Shown: positions 54,946 to 63,798 of the stretch, one piece after another | How positions within the stretch are numbered: position 1 is the first letter of the stretch | Layout: each line of letters starts with the position of its first letter | Assembly: GCF_008014775.2 (NCBI RefSeq) | Contig: NZ_CP144914.1 | Span: 3,534,001 to 3,598,000 of the forward strand | Source: Alkalicoccus halolimnae | GTDB taxonomy: Bacteria > Bacillota > Bacilli > Bacillales > Salisediminibacteriaceae | Direction of reading: 5' to 3' | Length of the DNA: 64,000 nucleotides | Position numbers and translations under genes: made by a program | The notes under the pieces: model-generated | Told to the model about the DNA's origin: nothing | What the model saw: only the letters and a program-made list of their open reading frames with translations | Database searches by the model: none

Positions 54946-55106
54946 TACGAAATTTCCCATTATAAATTGATAAATTGTTCGTTAAAATAACTTGAAAAGT
55001 ATATTATGAAATTGATTCAAGTATTAAAAATAGAAAATGTGCAGTGATTTTTCCTTCAAAGAACGATAGAATAAAAACATAGTTCAGCAGGAAGAGGTCC
55101 TTTAAT

Positions 55107-56003
55107 ATGCATATATTTTTTCAAGTTGTTCTTCCAGTGCTGCTTATTTTCGGTGCTGGGTTTGCGATACAAAAATGGAAACAGGTTGATATAAAGCCGG
55201 TTTCCGTAGTCGCTCTTTACGTTGCAACGCCTGCTCTCGTTTTCCAGACGTTTTACGATGCTGAAATCGACAGCCAGTATTTATTTATGATTATCTTTTC
55301 TTTCGCCCTTCTCGCTTTGTTAATTCTTTTTAATAAAGCAGCGGCAAAAATAGGTGGAAAATCGGAAAAGAAAGAAACAGGGTGGATTCTCTCCACCGCT
55401 TTCATGAATGCCGGTAACTACGGGGCTCCGATCATTCTCTTTGCCTATGGGCAGGAAGGGTTTGCCTATGCGGTTTCATTTATGGTAATCCAGGCGATTA
55501 TTATGAACGTGTTCGGAATCTATTACGCCGCTAAAGGCTACGCAGGAGCAAGGTACGCGATTAAAAGCATTTTAACGATGCCCGTCACTTATGCCCTGCT
55601 GCTTGCAGTACTTTTTCAGGCTACTCCGCTTACCATGCCGGAAAGTCTCACAGGATCTGTCGATATTGTTGCTGCGTCGGCCATTCCGATCGTGATGATT
55701 ATTCTTGGCATGCAGCTGGCTAATATGAAACTCGGTCATTTTGACTGGCCGTCTGTTTCCTACGGTGTAGCGGTCCGGTTGTTTGTGTCTCCGCTGCTTG
55801 CTTATGGATTAACTCTGATTATGCCAATGGATCCGCTCCTTGCCAAAGTTTTGATCGTATCTGCAGCTATGCCTTCTGCTGCGACGATTGTGATGATGGC
55901 TGTCCAGTTTGATAACCAGCCGCGTTATATCTCGAGTGTAACGCTCGTTTCGACCTTATTAAGCGTTATAACGATAACCGTGCTCCTTGCCTGGCTTGGC
56001 TGA
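55107..56003 (+). CDS. AEC family transporter (auxin efflux carrier type)
   Basis: A 298-residue secondary transporter with about ten membrane helices. It matches the AEC/malonate-permease family: N-terminal VLPVLLIFGAGFAI, the first repeat's MNAGNYGAPIILFAYG motif and the second repeat's AAMPSAATIVMMAVQFD. Family members export or import anionic organic acids. The substrate is unknown. The ATG follows GGAAGAGG. Single gene, closed by the GCGGCATGACG hairpin. Confidence 0.9.
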   Translation: MHIFFQVVLPVLLIFGAGFAIQKWKQVDIKPVSVVALYVATPALVFQTFYDAEIDSQYLFMIIFSFALLALLILFNKAAAKIGGKSEKKETGWILSTAFMNAGNYGAPIILFAYGQEGFAYAVSFMVIQAIIMNVFGIYYAAKGYAGARYAIKSILTMPVTYALLLAVLFQATPLTMPESLTGSVDIVAASAIPIVMIILGMQLANMKLGHFDWPSVSYGVAVRLFVSPLLAYGLTLIMPMDPLLAKVLIVSAAMPSAATIVMMAVQFDNQPRYISSVTLVSTLLSVITITVLLAWLG

Positions 56004-56021
56004 TTGATCACTAACCGGAAA

Positions 56022-56062
56022 AGAAAGCGGCATGACGGAAATTTTCGTCATGCCGCATTTTT
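56022..56062 (+). terminator. AEC gene terminator (GCGGCATGACG hairpin)
   Basis: GCGGCATGACG (56027-56037) pairs perfectly with CGTCATGCCGC (56046-56056), followed by ATTTTTG. Same stem word as at 44221 and 44698. Confidence 0.88.
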
Positions 56063-56167
56063 GTGTGCAGAATTAGTCAAAGGTTGTTTTGTGAATACCT
56101 CAACCTTCTTTCTTATAACTAACTATACCAGCAGAGCTTTAGACATTTGATTTAATAATCGCTGTTT

Positions 56168-56623
56168 CTATTTTACAAACATCGGCAGCTGATTGTATCC
56201 CATTTCCCGTACGTAGACGAACAGGTTTCCTTTATGATTGATTTCGTGATCAACTGCCATTTCAATCACTTTCCAGGCAGGCACTTTCTTTCCAATCATT
56301 TCTGTCAGATCAATGGTTTCATCAAGAGCGCTTTCATCAAGCGATTCAATCAGACGAACGTCTGCCTGAGTGTAACGCTCAGCGAGTTCATTTAAAGACA
56401 CATTCTCTGTATCTTCATGCAGATTTTCGGGATTTTTCCCGGCAGCTGTAGATACAAACTGATGAAAGGCTGTCAGCATATGTACCACGAGCTGCTCTGC
56501 CGTCATTGATGTAGAAGTTGGCTGGTAACCATAATGCTCTCTATCAATCTTTTCGACAAGTTCTTTTGTGACTTCCCGGTGAGCTAAAAAGTATTTTTTT
56601 AAATAAGCGGCGTTTTTATACAT
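56168..56623 (-). CDS. DinB family protein
   Basis: A 151-residue four-helix protein of the DinB/YfiT metal-binding superfamily. The metal-site histidines are visible at about His48 (VVHMLTAFH) and the C-terminal DHEINHKG pair (about 128 and 132). Many Bacillus members are putative thiol-dependent transferases (bacillithiol-linked), and others are of unknown function. AGGAGAG precedes the ATG. Single gene. Confidence 0.88.
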   Translation of the reverse strand: MYKNAAYLKKYFLAHREVTKELVEKIDREHYGYQPTSTSMTAEQLVVHMLTAFHQFVSTAAGKNPENLHEDTENVSLNELAERYTQADVRLIESLDESALDETIDLTEMIGKKVPAWKVIEMAVDHEINHKGNLFVYVREMGYNQLPMFVK

Positions 56624-56703
56624 AGTATCTCTCCTTTTTGGATAGTCTGTAAAAACGTATTCCCGTTTTCACCGGAAAGATAACCCATGAAAATAACTTC
56701 TCA

Positions 56704-56740
56704 AAAAGGCTGGATCCGAAATATATTTCCGGATACAGCC
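56704..56740 (-). terminator. AGCS symporter terminator
   Basis: On the minus strand GGCTGTATCCG pairs with CGGATCCAGCC (one mismatch) and is followed by TTTTTGA, about 80 bases after the symporter stop. Confidence 0.78.
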
Positions 56741-56817
56741 TCCTGAGCCGGCCTGTCGGCGTATCTGAAACTTTCCTCAGATCTCTGCAGCTTATTGAGA
56801 TATTTTTATGAAAGCTT

Positions 56818-58254
56818 TTATTTATCGTGCTTGGAGCCCCAGCTTTCAATATTTTTAATTCCTTTTACGCTGTCACGATAGAACGTCGGATCGAGTCCTC
56901 GTCGTTTTTGATTCTGGAAGTGACGAAGCGCTTTAATTGCTACATGACCGAGCAGAAGCACCGCAACCAGGTTCACAAGTGCCATGGAGCCCATAAACAG
57001 ATCGGCCATCGCCCAGATAATCTCCAGATTTGCTGTAGCTCCTACGAGAATCATCAATAGGAAGGCGATACGGAAAAGAAGCAGATATATCGGTTTTTCC
57101 GACATGAATTCAATGTTAACCTGTCCGTAATAATAATTACCGAGAAGAGAACTGAAAGCGAAAAAGAAGACAGCTATCGTTACGAATATTGCTGCACCTT
57201 CCCCTACATGTTCAGTAAGGGCGGCCTGCGTCAGCTGAATACCTTCCATATCCCCGACCGTGTAAACATCTGTTAACAGAATAATAAACGCTGTCGCACT
57301 GCAGATAACAATCGTATCTACGAGTACACCAAGAGACTGAACAAGTCCCTGCTTCACAGGATGGTTTACGTATACCGTTGCTGCCGCGTTTGGAGCACTA
57401 CCCATACCAGCCTCGTTGGAAAAGAGACCACGCTGTACACCGTTCATAATGGCAGCTCCAATCCCGCCGCCTACTGCCTCTTCCAGCCCAAAAGCACTGC
57501 TGAAAATAAGGGCAAAAATTCCGGGAACCTGATCAAAATTAATGATCATGATAATAATTGCACCTACTACATATGTAATCGCGAAAATAGGTACAATAAT
57601 TTCAGCAACTACGGCGATACGCCGGATGCCGCCGAAAATAATGAAGGCCATGATAGCGGCAATAAACACCCCGACAGCAATATCCGGAACATTAAAAGCT
57701 CCAACAAAAGCATCGGAAATCGTATGGGTCTGCACGCCATTAAAGATAAGGCCGAAACAAAGCACAATCAGGATAGCGAAGAGCATCCCCATCCATCGGG
57801 AGCCGAGCCCCTTTTCCATATAATAGGCAGGTCCTCCGCGAAATCCGTCCTTATCTTTTACTTTGTAAACCTGTGCGAGCGTGCTCTCAACAAAACCGGT
57901 TGCAGCCCCGATCAGCGCCACAATCCACATCCAGAAGATCGCTCCCGGTCCGCCGACGGAAATAGCAATCGCTACCCCGGCGAGGTTACCGGTACCAACA
58001 CGTGCGGCTGTACTGATAGCAAAAGCCTGGAACGGCGTCGTTCCTTTTCCTTCTTTAAAGGAAGTACGATCCGTACCTTTAAACAGCTCTCTTATCATCG
58101 TTGGAAACAGACGGAATTGGACAAAATTCGTGCGTATAGTCAGAAAAAGCCCCAGACCGAGCAGAAAAATAATCAGTATGTACGTCCAGAGAAGGTCGTT
58201 TCCCGTTTCAATGAGACTGCCAAACCAACTGTCGACTGTAAACCAGTCTGCCAT
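56818..58254 (-). CDS. Sodium:alanine symporter (AGCS family)
   Basis: A 478-residue amino acid carrier of the alanine/glycine:cation symporter family, with about 11 membrane helices. Family segments include GKGTTPFQAFAISTAARVGTGN-like and SVGGPGAIFWMWIVALIGAATGFVEST, then NEAGMGSAPNAAATV (Na+ binding). It imports alanine or glycine with sodium or protons, which suits an alkaliphile relying on a sodium gradient. AAGGGGGACC precedes the start. Single gene. Confidence 0.94.
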   Translation of the reverse strand: MADWFTVDSWFGSLIETGNDLLWTYILIIFLLGLGLFLTIRTNFVQFRLFPTMIRELFKGTDRTSFKEGKGTTPFQAFAISTAARVGTGNLAGVAIAISVGGPGAIFWMWIVALIGAATGFVESTLAQVYKVKDKDGFRGGPAYYMEKGLGSRWMGMLFAILIVLCFGLIFNGVQTHTISDAFVGAFNVPDIAVGVFIAAIMAFIIFGGIRRIAVVAEIIVPIFAITYVVGAIIIMIINFDQVPGIFALIFSSAFGLEEAVGGGIGAAIMNGVQRGLFSNEAGMGSAPNAAATVYVNHPVKQGLVQSLGVLVDTIVICSATAFIILLTDVYTVGDMEGIQLTQAALTEHVGEGAAIFVTIAVFFFAFSSLLGNYYYGQVNIEFMSEKPIYLLLFRIAFLLMILVGATANLEIIWAMADLFMGSMALVNLVAVLLLGHVAIKALRHFQNQKRRGLDPTFYRDSVKGIKNIESWGSKHDK

Positions 58255-58589
58255 GTTAGGTCCCCCTTTTATTTAATTTTATTGGTTTTTTCCCCAGAAT
58301 AGTATAACATAAACGGTTTTATTGTTATTTGTCTTTTTTGCGATGAGCCTTTTCCAACATTCCGGCTCACAGCGCAGCCTCCAGAAATCAATCATTCAAA
58401 ACCACCTGTATTAATACAGACCTGCCCTTCCTCATTATCACTTCCTTTATAACGAACAAATTTACATTCGTAAAAGCATCCGTCAGAAAATATTCCTCTG
58501 TTATAATACAAAACTCTCTCTTTTCTGTCCGGGCTTGAAAATAGAACATCTATATATGTTGAACTTAATAATTAGGTTCCGTTTCTGTA

Positions 58590-58800
58590 ACCAGACGATT
58601 TCATTTCCCTGGGGACGTTTTCCGGGCGGGCCGGCCTCAGCTAATCCCTTCCTTCCTGCGGTCGGGAGGGATGGATCTTCTGCTCGTCCTTAATCGCCCC
58701 GGAGTCGCCCCATATCCTCTTCCGCTTACGGTAAAAAGATAGAGAAGTATCTGCATCTAATAAAGAAAATTCCTTCTTGAAAATCATTCATACCACCTTT
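58590..58800 (+). repeat. Family A palindromic repeat, copy A6
   Basis: TTTCATTTCCCTGGGGACG, TTTCCGGGCGGGCCGGCC, CTCAGCTAAT, hairpin ATCCCTTCC (58644-58652) with GGGAGGGAT (58664-58672), GGATCTTCTGCTCGTCC, GGAGTCGCCCCATATCCTC. Similarity to copies A1 and A2 continues on the right (CTTACGGTAAAAAGATAGAG). Confidence 0.85.
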
Positions 58801-58839
58801 AGAGATAGGAAATTCCATTCCTGTAAAAGGGCTTTTTCA

Positions 58840-59245
58840 TCCTTCATGGTGCAAGGCTTTTGCATGAGTGTCTCTGTTAAAGCTCCGGGCTCTTACGCAC
58901 GTTTGGTGAAAACAAGATATATCTGACAAAAAAACTAATTTCACCCTTAAACATTCTATCGTTTAAGCCTGGGCCACCAACTTTTTAAGTAGACTTATCT
59001 TCTGTCATCGTAAGCCGGAAAGACAAGTTCCCCTTTTTCTCTTAAGAACCAAGCTCCGTGCTGTTATTGGATTGCCTGCTGTATTGGGAAATCAAAACGA
59101 AGCGGAAACATGCCCGTGGAAGAAGGAGATTGGAAGATCCTGCAGGGCGTAAGCCCATCCGGAAATCTCCTCCCCGGCAGGCCTGCCGGGTTGAAGCTAA
59201 GTTTTCTTATATATATCAACAACAGAATGCTTTAACAGAGCTTTC
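58840..59245 (+). repeat. Family B element interrupted by a MITE
   Basis: CTCTGTTAAAGCTCCG (left end, to 58887) resumes after the MITE as AAGCTCCGTGCTGTT (59051), followed by GCGGAAACATGCCCGTGG, GATCCTGCAGGGCGTAAGCC, CGGCAGGCCTGCCG and the right end AATGCTTTAACAGAGCT. A part of the middle is missing compared with 25777-26139. Confidence 0.8.
58888..59050 (+). mobile_element. 163-bp MITE, copy C2
   Basis: Starts GGCTCTTACGC and ends CTTAAGAACC, with inverted ends degraded on the right. It is flanked by a perfect 8-bp duplication AAGCTCCG (58880-58887 and 59051-59058). Length 163 bp, the same as the copy at 21492, which it matches along its whole length. No coding capacity. Confidence 0.88.
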
Positions 59246-59276
59246 TGAAAAGACGAGAGAGGCTGAAAAAACAAAA

Positions 59277-59311
59277 AATGCCTTCATGACAAGGGTTGTC
59301 ATGAAGGCATT
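59277..59311 (-). terminator. Terminator downstream of the MTH1187-type gene
   Basis: A perfect 16-pair stem, AATGCCTTCATGACAA with TTGTCATGAAGGCATT over GGG. On the minus strand TTTTTTGTTTTTTC follows. Confidence 0.93.
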
Positions 59312-59374
59312 CTAATGAACAAATCCGTGCAGAACATGTCGAAGCTGCTGTTTAGATTAACAGCAGAGTCCAGG

Positions 59375-59668
59375 CTATTCTTCTTTTATACGGTTAACCT
59401 GGCGATCAAGGGTAATATTTTTATCCTTACGGTCATCGATCTTCATGTGCGTGACGACCCGCTGGGCATTGTTTTCAATTTCGTTCATATGAATAACTTG
59501 AGCGACATCAAACAGTTTATCAATGTCCCCTTCCACAATCGTGGAAGTCGGCGTCACTTGATAATTCAGTCCATTCTGCTCTATTACCGCCACAGCACGC
59601 TCAATATCTCCGCTGAAACTTTCTGAATTTGTTCCTACTGGGACAACACTGATTTCAAGTAATGGCAT
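59375..59668 (-). CDS. MTH1187-family thiamine-binding-type protein
   Basis: A 97-residue ferredoxin-like-fold protein of the UPF0045/MTH1187 family (B. subtilis YqgV group). Family signatures: LLEISVVPVGT at the N-terminus and NYQVTPTSTIVEGD in the middle. Some members bind thiamine or related compounds; the role is not settled. AGGAGGC precedes the ATG. It lies 100 bases after ferritin in the same direction and may share its transcript, ending at the strong terminator. Confidence 0.88.
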   Translation of the reverse strand: MPLLEISVVPVGTNSESFSGDIERAVAVIEQNGLNYQVTPTSTIVEGDIDKLFDVAQVIHMNEIENNAQRVVTHMKIDDRKDKNITLDRQVNRIKEE

Positions 59669-59770
59669 TGTATTAAGCCTCCTTCATAGATATCTGTTCC
59701 TGCTTTATCTATTTCCGGATTTTCGGGCTGTTAAACATGCGGCCAGCTGAAGCCAGGACGTTTTCCCTTT

Positions 59771-60274
59771 TTATTCCGGAGGAGTAAACGTCCGTTTTGC
59801 CAATTCACTATCCATCATTTCAAACGCATTATTGTCGTCTCCAATACGTTTCAGACGCTGAATGAAAGTATCAAATGTCGCTTCTTCCTCCACCTGCTCT
59901 TCTATAAACCAGTTTAAAAACGTAAGGGTCGCATGTTCCCGTTCATCCATGGCAAGATCCGCCAGATTATAGATGCGTCTTGTTACTTCTTTCTCGTGCC
60001 CGAGCGAAGTTTCAAACGTTTCCAATATGGAAGAAAACGTGTTGGCAGGATTAGGCATTCCAGTAATTTCTGCGCGCTCTCCCATATCATTTATAAAATG
60101 ATAAAATTTCATAGCATGAAAGTTCTCTTCCTCTGCCTGAACGAGAAAAAAGTTTGCAAAGCCGTCGAGACTTTCGTTTGAACAGTAAGCCGCTGTTGCC
60201 AAATAGACGTGGGCTGAATAAAACTCATAGTTCATTTGTTCATTCAATGCTTTAGTTAACTTTTCTGAAAGCAT
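59771..60274 (-). CDS. ftnA: Ferritin
   Basis: A 167-residue non-haem ferritin that oxidises and stores iron in a 24-mer shell. The four-helix bundle has ferroxidase ligands Glu17 (in NYEFYSAHVYL), Glu50 and His53 (EEENFHAMKFY), Glu near 94 and Glu/Gln near 127-130 (FIEEQVEEE). Length is normal for bacterial FtnA. AAAAGGAGG precedes the ATG. Two Fur-like sites and a small basic ORF lie 50-230 bases upstream, which suggests iron control. Confidence 0.95.
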   Translation of the reverse strand: MLSEKLTKALNEQMNYEFYSAHVYLATAAYCSNESLDGFANFFLVQAEEENFHAMKFYHFINDMGERAEITGMPNPANTFSSILETFETSLGHEKEVTRRIYNLADLAMDEREHATLTFLNWFIEEQVEEEATFDTFIQRLKRIGDDNNAFEMMDSELAKRTFTPPE

Positions 60275-60321
60275 TCAAAAACCTCCTTTTTATAATTGCT
60301 TTCCTGCATCCACTCTCAACT

Positions 60322-60411
60322 TTAACAAAGGCGCAAGGATAAGAAAATACGCTTGCTGCTGTATGGCTTCCTCTTCCCTTTCAAAAAGCCTGCGGAAAGC
60401 TGTCTTAACAA
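60322..60411 (-). CDS. Putative 29-residue basic small protein
   Basis: A TTG at 60411 preceded by ATAAGGAAGG opens 29 codons (LLRQLSAGFLKGKRKPYSSK..., ending LRLC) with about nine Lys/Arg and no acidic residue. It lies just downstream of two Fur-like sites and upstream of ferritin. The length and charge recall the small Fur-regulated basic proteins of B. subtilis (FbpA-C), but I cannot match the sequence to them. It could also be a chance ORF. Confidence 0.35.
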   Translation of the reverse strand: MLRQLSAGFLKGKRKPYSSKRIFLSLRLC

Positions 60412-60437
60412 TAACAGAACCTTCCTTATAAAAGAAA

Positions 60438-60452
60438 AGATAACCATTCTCA
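60438..60452. promoter_or_regulatory. Second, weaker Fur-like site
   Basis: AGATAACCATTCTCA has three mismatches to the 7-1-7 Fur palindrome TGATAATNATTATCA. It lies 40 bases from the stronger site. Confidence 0.4.
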
Positions 60453-60458
60453 ACGCAT

Positions 60459-60485
60459 CCGGAAACGAGGAGGGGGAAATTCCGG
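60459..60485 (-). ncRNA. C-rich-loop hairpin, possible Fur-controlled sRNA segment
   Basis: On the minus strand CCGGAA pairs with TTCCGG and exposes a 15-base loop TTTCCCCCTCCTCGT, complementary to AGGAGG-type ribosome binding sites. It lies right after the stronger Fur box. The iron-sparing sRNA FsrA of B. subtilis also uses C-rich unpaired segments against such sites. No clear terminator is seen nearby, so this is a suggestion only. Confidence 0.3.
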
Positions 60486-60492
60486 TTTTAAT

Positions 60493-60507
60493 TGAGAATG
60501 ATTATCA
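60493..60507. promoter_or_regulatory. Fur box
   Basis: On the minus strand TGATAATCATTCTCA matches the 7-1-7 Fur motif TGATAATNATTATCA at all but one position. It is 219 bases upstream of the ferritin start and 51 bases after the end of the Rieske oxidoreductase gene. Confidence 0.75.
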
Positions 60508-60557
60508 AATTCAATTGCTATGTTACTCTTTCTCTCTACCACTGTCAAGCTGTTCTG

Positions 60558-62099
60558 CTACGAATGATCTTCCGGCTCATAATAAAGCTGCTTCAACGGT
60601 TTAACAGCCGGCCCTTCGAGAACGCTTCCTTCTGTATCGAAGCGGGAGCCGTGGCACGGACAGTCCCAGGAGTGTTCGCCATTGTTCCAGTAAAGTTCAC
60701 AGCCGAGGTGGCTGCACGTCGTATCAACTATGGTAAGCTTCCCCTTTTCATCCCGGTAGGCGCCCGCTCTTTTTCCGTCTACATGAACGACAGCCCCTTC
60801 CCCGGAAGTCAGTTCTTCCGGTTTTTTTCGGGAACGACGGTCCAGTTTTCCTTTGACAAAAGTTCTGGCTACATCCATATTTTCTTTTACTACGTTTTTC
60901 ATGTCCGTAGATGGAGTGAAGCGGGACGGGGTATAGAGATTCGCGTAAGGGTTTCTTTTATCCACGATCCGGTCCGCAATAATCTGTGCGGCAGCCACCC
61001 CGTTTGTCATTCCCCATTTCGCAAAACCGGTCGCTACGAAAAAGTCATCTTTTCCAGGGGTCATCGGTCCTGCGTACGGTACTCCATCCAGTGTGAAAAC
61101 GTCCTGGGAGGACCACCTGTAAGGAATGGACGCTACGTCAAAATGTTCGACCGCATAGTCCCTCAGATTCTGGTAGCTCTGCAGTGTATCAATCTGCTGG
61201 CCGCTCGTATGGCCTTCTCCTCCGATCAGCAGAAGCGGCTTTCCTTCGTGATCGAGCGCCCTTCTTAATGAGCGCTTTGGTGATTCTGCGTTGAGGTACA
61301 TGCTCGGCGGCGGCTCTCCGTTCAGACGGACCGCAATGGAATAGGAACGCTCCACGTGCAGGCGTGCAACATAGAGTGCCTGCAGATCTTTAAACGGGTA
61401 ATGTGTAGCAATTACAACGTGATCAGCCGTTATAACGTTGTCGTTTTCCGTTATAACACTCGGTTTCTTTCCCCGCTTTATATCTACGGCACGAGTGTTT
61501 TCATATATCGGCATATTCTCTACTTCCAGATACCGCAGCAGTTTGGACAAAAAACACAAAGGATGAAACTGAGCCTGATCGTGCATGACGAGAGACGCTT
61601 TTACATCGAAAGGAAGATCGTGTTTATCAGTCATTCTTCCATCCAGTCCAAGCTTTTGGTATGCTTCTGCCTCTTTTTCCAGCTCTTTTTTACCTTCTTC
61701 TGTAGTCGCGTATACATAGGAAGGCTGACGTTCAAACTGACAGTCAATATCAAGTTTTTTACTCATTCTTTCGATCCAGGCGATCGCGTCTTCATTTGCA
61801 TCATAATAAAGCTGAGCTTTTTCTTCTCCGAACGTTTTTATTAAATCGGCATACTTCAAACCATGCTGAGAAGTGATCTTAGCTGTGGTGTAGCCTGTTG
61901 TGCCGCCCCCGACTCTCCCGCCTTCAATTAAGACGACGGGAATCCCCCGTTTAGCAAGAATAAAAGCCGTAGCGACACCTGCTATACCTCCACCAATTAC
62001 ACACACTTCTGTTTCCAGATCTTCTTCAAGTTCAGGAAAGGTCTGCATTTTCTTATTCATCCATAAAGAATTCGAGACCGGCGGCAGCTCTTTCGACAT
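60558..62099 (-). CDS. yhfW: FAD oxidoreductase with C-terminal Rieske domain
   Basis: A 513-residue fusion. Residues about 30-400 form a DadA-type FAD-dependent amine/amino acid oxidoreductase fold with the dinucleotide loop VIGGGIAGVATAF. The last about 85 residues are a Rieske 2Fe-2S domain with CSHLGC and CPCHGSRF (the CxH and CxxH ligands). Bacillus YhfW has the same architecture and length; its substrate is unknown. It would pass electrons from an organic substrate through FAD to the cluster. It is divergent from the aldehyde dehydrogenase operon. Confidence 0.92.
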   Translation of the reverse strand: MSKELPPVSNSLWMNKKMQTFPELEEDLETEVCVIGGGIAGVATAFILAKRGIPVVLIEGGRVGGGTTGYTTAKITSQHGLKYADLIKTFGEEKAQLYYDANEDAIAWIERMSKKLDIDCQFERQPSYVYATTEEGKKELEKEAEAYQKLGLDGRMTDKHDLPFDVKASLVMHDQAQFHPLCFLSKLLRYLEVENMPIYENTRAVDIKRGKKPSVITENDNVITADHVVIATHYPFKDLQALYVARLHVERSYSIAVRLNGEPPPSMYLNAESPKRSLRRALDHEGKPLLLIGGEGHTSGQQIDTLQSYQNLRDYAVEHFDVASIPYRWSSQDVFTLDGVPYAGPMTPGKDDFFVATGFAKWGMTNGVAAAQIIADRIVDKRNPYANLYTPSRFTPSTDMKNVVKENMDVARTFVKGKLDRRSRKKPEELTSGEGAVVHVDGKRAGAYRDEKGKLTIVDTTCSHLGCELYWNNGEHSWDCPCHGSRFDTEGSVLEGPAVKPLKQLYYEPEDHS

Positions 62100-62175
62100 T
62101 TCAAATCCCCCCTTGATATAAAATACTATCGTACTTGTTTTATTCCCATACCCCTATTTCATGAAACGAAATAAT

Positions 62176-62203
62176 TTGAAAATTCGAGATTTTGTGGTAT
62201 CAT
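62176..62203 (+). promoter_or_regulatory. Aldehyde dehydrogenase promoter
   Basis: TTGAAA (62176-62181), a 16-base spacer and TATCAT (62198-62203). The cre site starts at its last base. Confidence 0.6.
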
Positions 62204-62216
62204 GAAAACGCTTACA
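62203..62216. promoter_or_regulatory. cre site of the aldehyde dehydrogenase operon
   Basis: TGAAAACGCTTACA matches the CcpA consensus TGWAANCGNTNWCA at every position. It spans the expected transcription start, a position typical for repression. Confidence 0.82.
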
Positions 62217-62260
62217 GATTTTTTACAGCACCACATATTAATCAGGAGGGTGATGATTGG

Positions 62261-63781
62261 ATGAAGTATGCCGTACCAAATTCCAAAGACAGTGTCGTTC
62301 AGTTTAAAAAGAGATACGATAACTACATAGGCGGGGAATACAAACCGCCTGTGAATGGAGAATATTTTGAGAATGTTACTCCCGTAACCGGGGAAGTTTT
62401 TACCGAACTTGCGCGTTCGTCCAAAGAAGACGTGGAGCTCGCTCTTGATGCAGCTCACAGCGCAAAAGCCGAATGGGGCATGATGTCCGTCACGGAACGG
62501 GCCAACATTTTAAATAAAATCGCCGACCGCATAGAGGAAAACCTGGAAGCGCTCGCGGTAGCGGAAACATGGGATAACGGTAAGGCGATCCGCGAAACGC
62601 TCGGAGCAGATATTCCGCTCGCTGCTGATCATTATCGTTATTTTGCTGCTGCAATCCGCAGTCAGGAAGGGGGTCTCAGCCAGATTGACAACGATACGGT
62701 GGCCTATCATTTCCACGAGCCGATCGGCGTAGTCGGACAGATTATTCCCTGGAATTTCCCACTGCTTATGGCAGCCTGGAAAATTGCCCCGGCTCTGGCG
62801 GCTGGAAACTGTGTTGTACTGAAACCGGCCGAGCAGACTCCTGCTTCTATTTTCGTCTGGCTGGAAATGATTGCCGACCTGCTTCCGCCGGGTGTATTAA
62901 ATATCGTCAGCGGCTTCGGAGTCGAAGCGGGAAAACCGCTCGCCCAGAACCCGCGTACTAATAAAGTTGCGTTCACGGGAGAAACAACGACAGGCCGTCT
63001 GATTATGCAGTATGCCTCTGAAAATATTATACCGGTGACGCTGGAACTTGGCGGTAAATCACCAAACCTCTTCTTTGAAGATGTTATGCAGGAGGACGAT
63101 TCCTTCCTGGATAAAACGCTCGAAGGCTTTGCCATGTTTGCCTTTAACCAGGGGGAAGTATGTACGTGTCCATCCCGTGCTCTTATCGAAGAAACTATTT
63201 ATGACAAGTTTATGGATAAAGCCGTGGACCGGGTGAATAAAATAGTCGTAGGAGACCCGCTTGATACCGATACGATGATGGGGGCCCAGGCTTCGCAGGA
63301 ACAGTACGAAAAAATTCTTTCCTATCTCGACATCGGTAAACAGGAAGGGGCAAAAATTCTTTGCGGAGGCGGACCTGCTAAGCTGGAAGGACATCTCAGC
63401 GGCGGCTTTTACGTGCAGCCTACCATCTTTGAAGGCCATAACAAAATGCGTGTTTTCCAGGAGGAGATTTTCGGCCCGGTTCTTGCGGTTACCAGCTTTA
63501 AAACCAAAGACGAAGCTCTGGAAATTGCCAACGATACGCTCTACGGACTCGGAGCTGGGGTATGGTCCAGAAATATTAACACCGCTTACCGCTTCGGACG
63601 CGCCATTCAGTCCGGCCGGGTATGGACAAACTGCTACCATGACTATCCTGCGCACGCAGCGTTCGGCGGGTACAAAAAGTCCGGAATCGGCCGCGAGAAC
63701 CACTTGATGATGCTTAGCCACTATCAGCAGACGAAAAATATGCTTGTCAGCTACAGTGAAGAACCGAAAGGATTTTTCTAA
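62261..63781 (+). CDS. NAD-dependent aldehyde dehydrogenase
   Basis: A 506-residue aldehyde dehydrogenase of the ExaC/AldA group that oxidises acetaldehyde and similar aldehydes. Motifs: [23 protein letters not shown], catalytic Glu in LELGGKSP, catalytic Cys in [11 protein letters not shown], and the end [17 protein letters not shown]. The ATG at 62261 is preceded by AGGAGGGTGATGATTGG; the frame is open further but has no better site. The DUF779 gene follows 17 bases later, a known pairing for this subgroup. Catabolite control is expected from the perfect cre site. Confidence 0.93.
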   Translation: MKYAVPNSKDSVVQFKKRYDNYIGGEYKPPVNGEYFENVTPVTGEVFTELARSSKEDVELALDAAHSAKAEWGMMSVTERANILNKIADRIEENLEALAVAETWDNGKAIRETLGADIPLAADHYRYFAAAIRSQEGGLSQIDNDTVAYHFHEPIGVVGQIIPWNFPLLMAAWKIAPALAAGNCVVLKPAEQTPASIFVWLEMIADLLPPGVLNIVSGFGVEAGKPLAQNPRTNKVAFTGETTTGRLIMQYASENIIPVTLELGGKSPNLFFEDVMQEDDSFLDKTLEGFAMFAFNQGEVCTCPSRALIEETIYDKFMDKAVDRVNKIVVGDPLDTDTMMGAQASQEQYEKILSYLDIGKQEGAKILCGGGPAKLEGHLSGGFYVQPTIFEGHNKMRVFQEEIFGPVLAVTSFKTKDEALEIANDTLYGLGAGVWSRNINTAYRFGRAIQSGRVWTNCYHDYPAHAAFGGYKKSGIGRENHLMMLSHYQQTKNMLVSYSEEPKGFF

Positions 63782-63798
63782 GAAAGGGATGAGAGACG

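Noticed and set aside
57361..58302. 313-codon plus-strand ORF across the AGCS symporter gene
   Set aside because: Shadow of the symporter on the other strand; the translation is low-complexity and polar with no motif.
60492..61268. 258-codon plus-strand ORF antisense to the Rieske oxidoreductase gene
   Set aside because: It lies opposite a well-supported gene, has no convincing ribosome binding site (the purine-rich run is 20 bases away) and its product has no recognisable domain.
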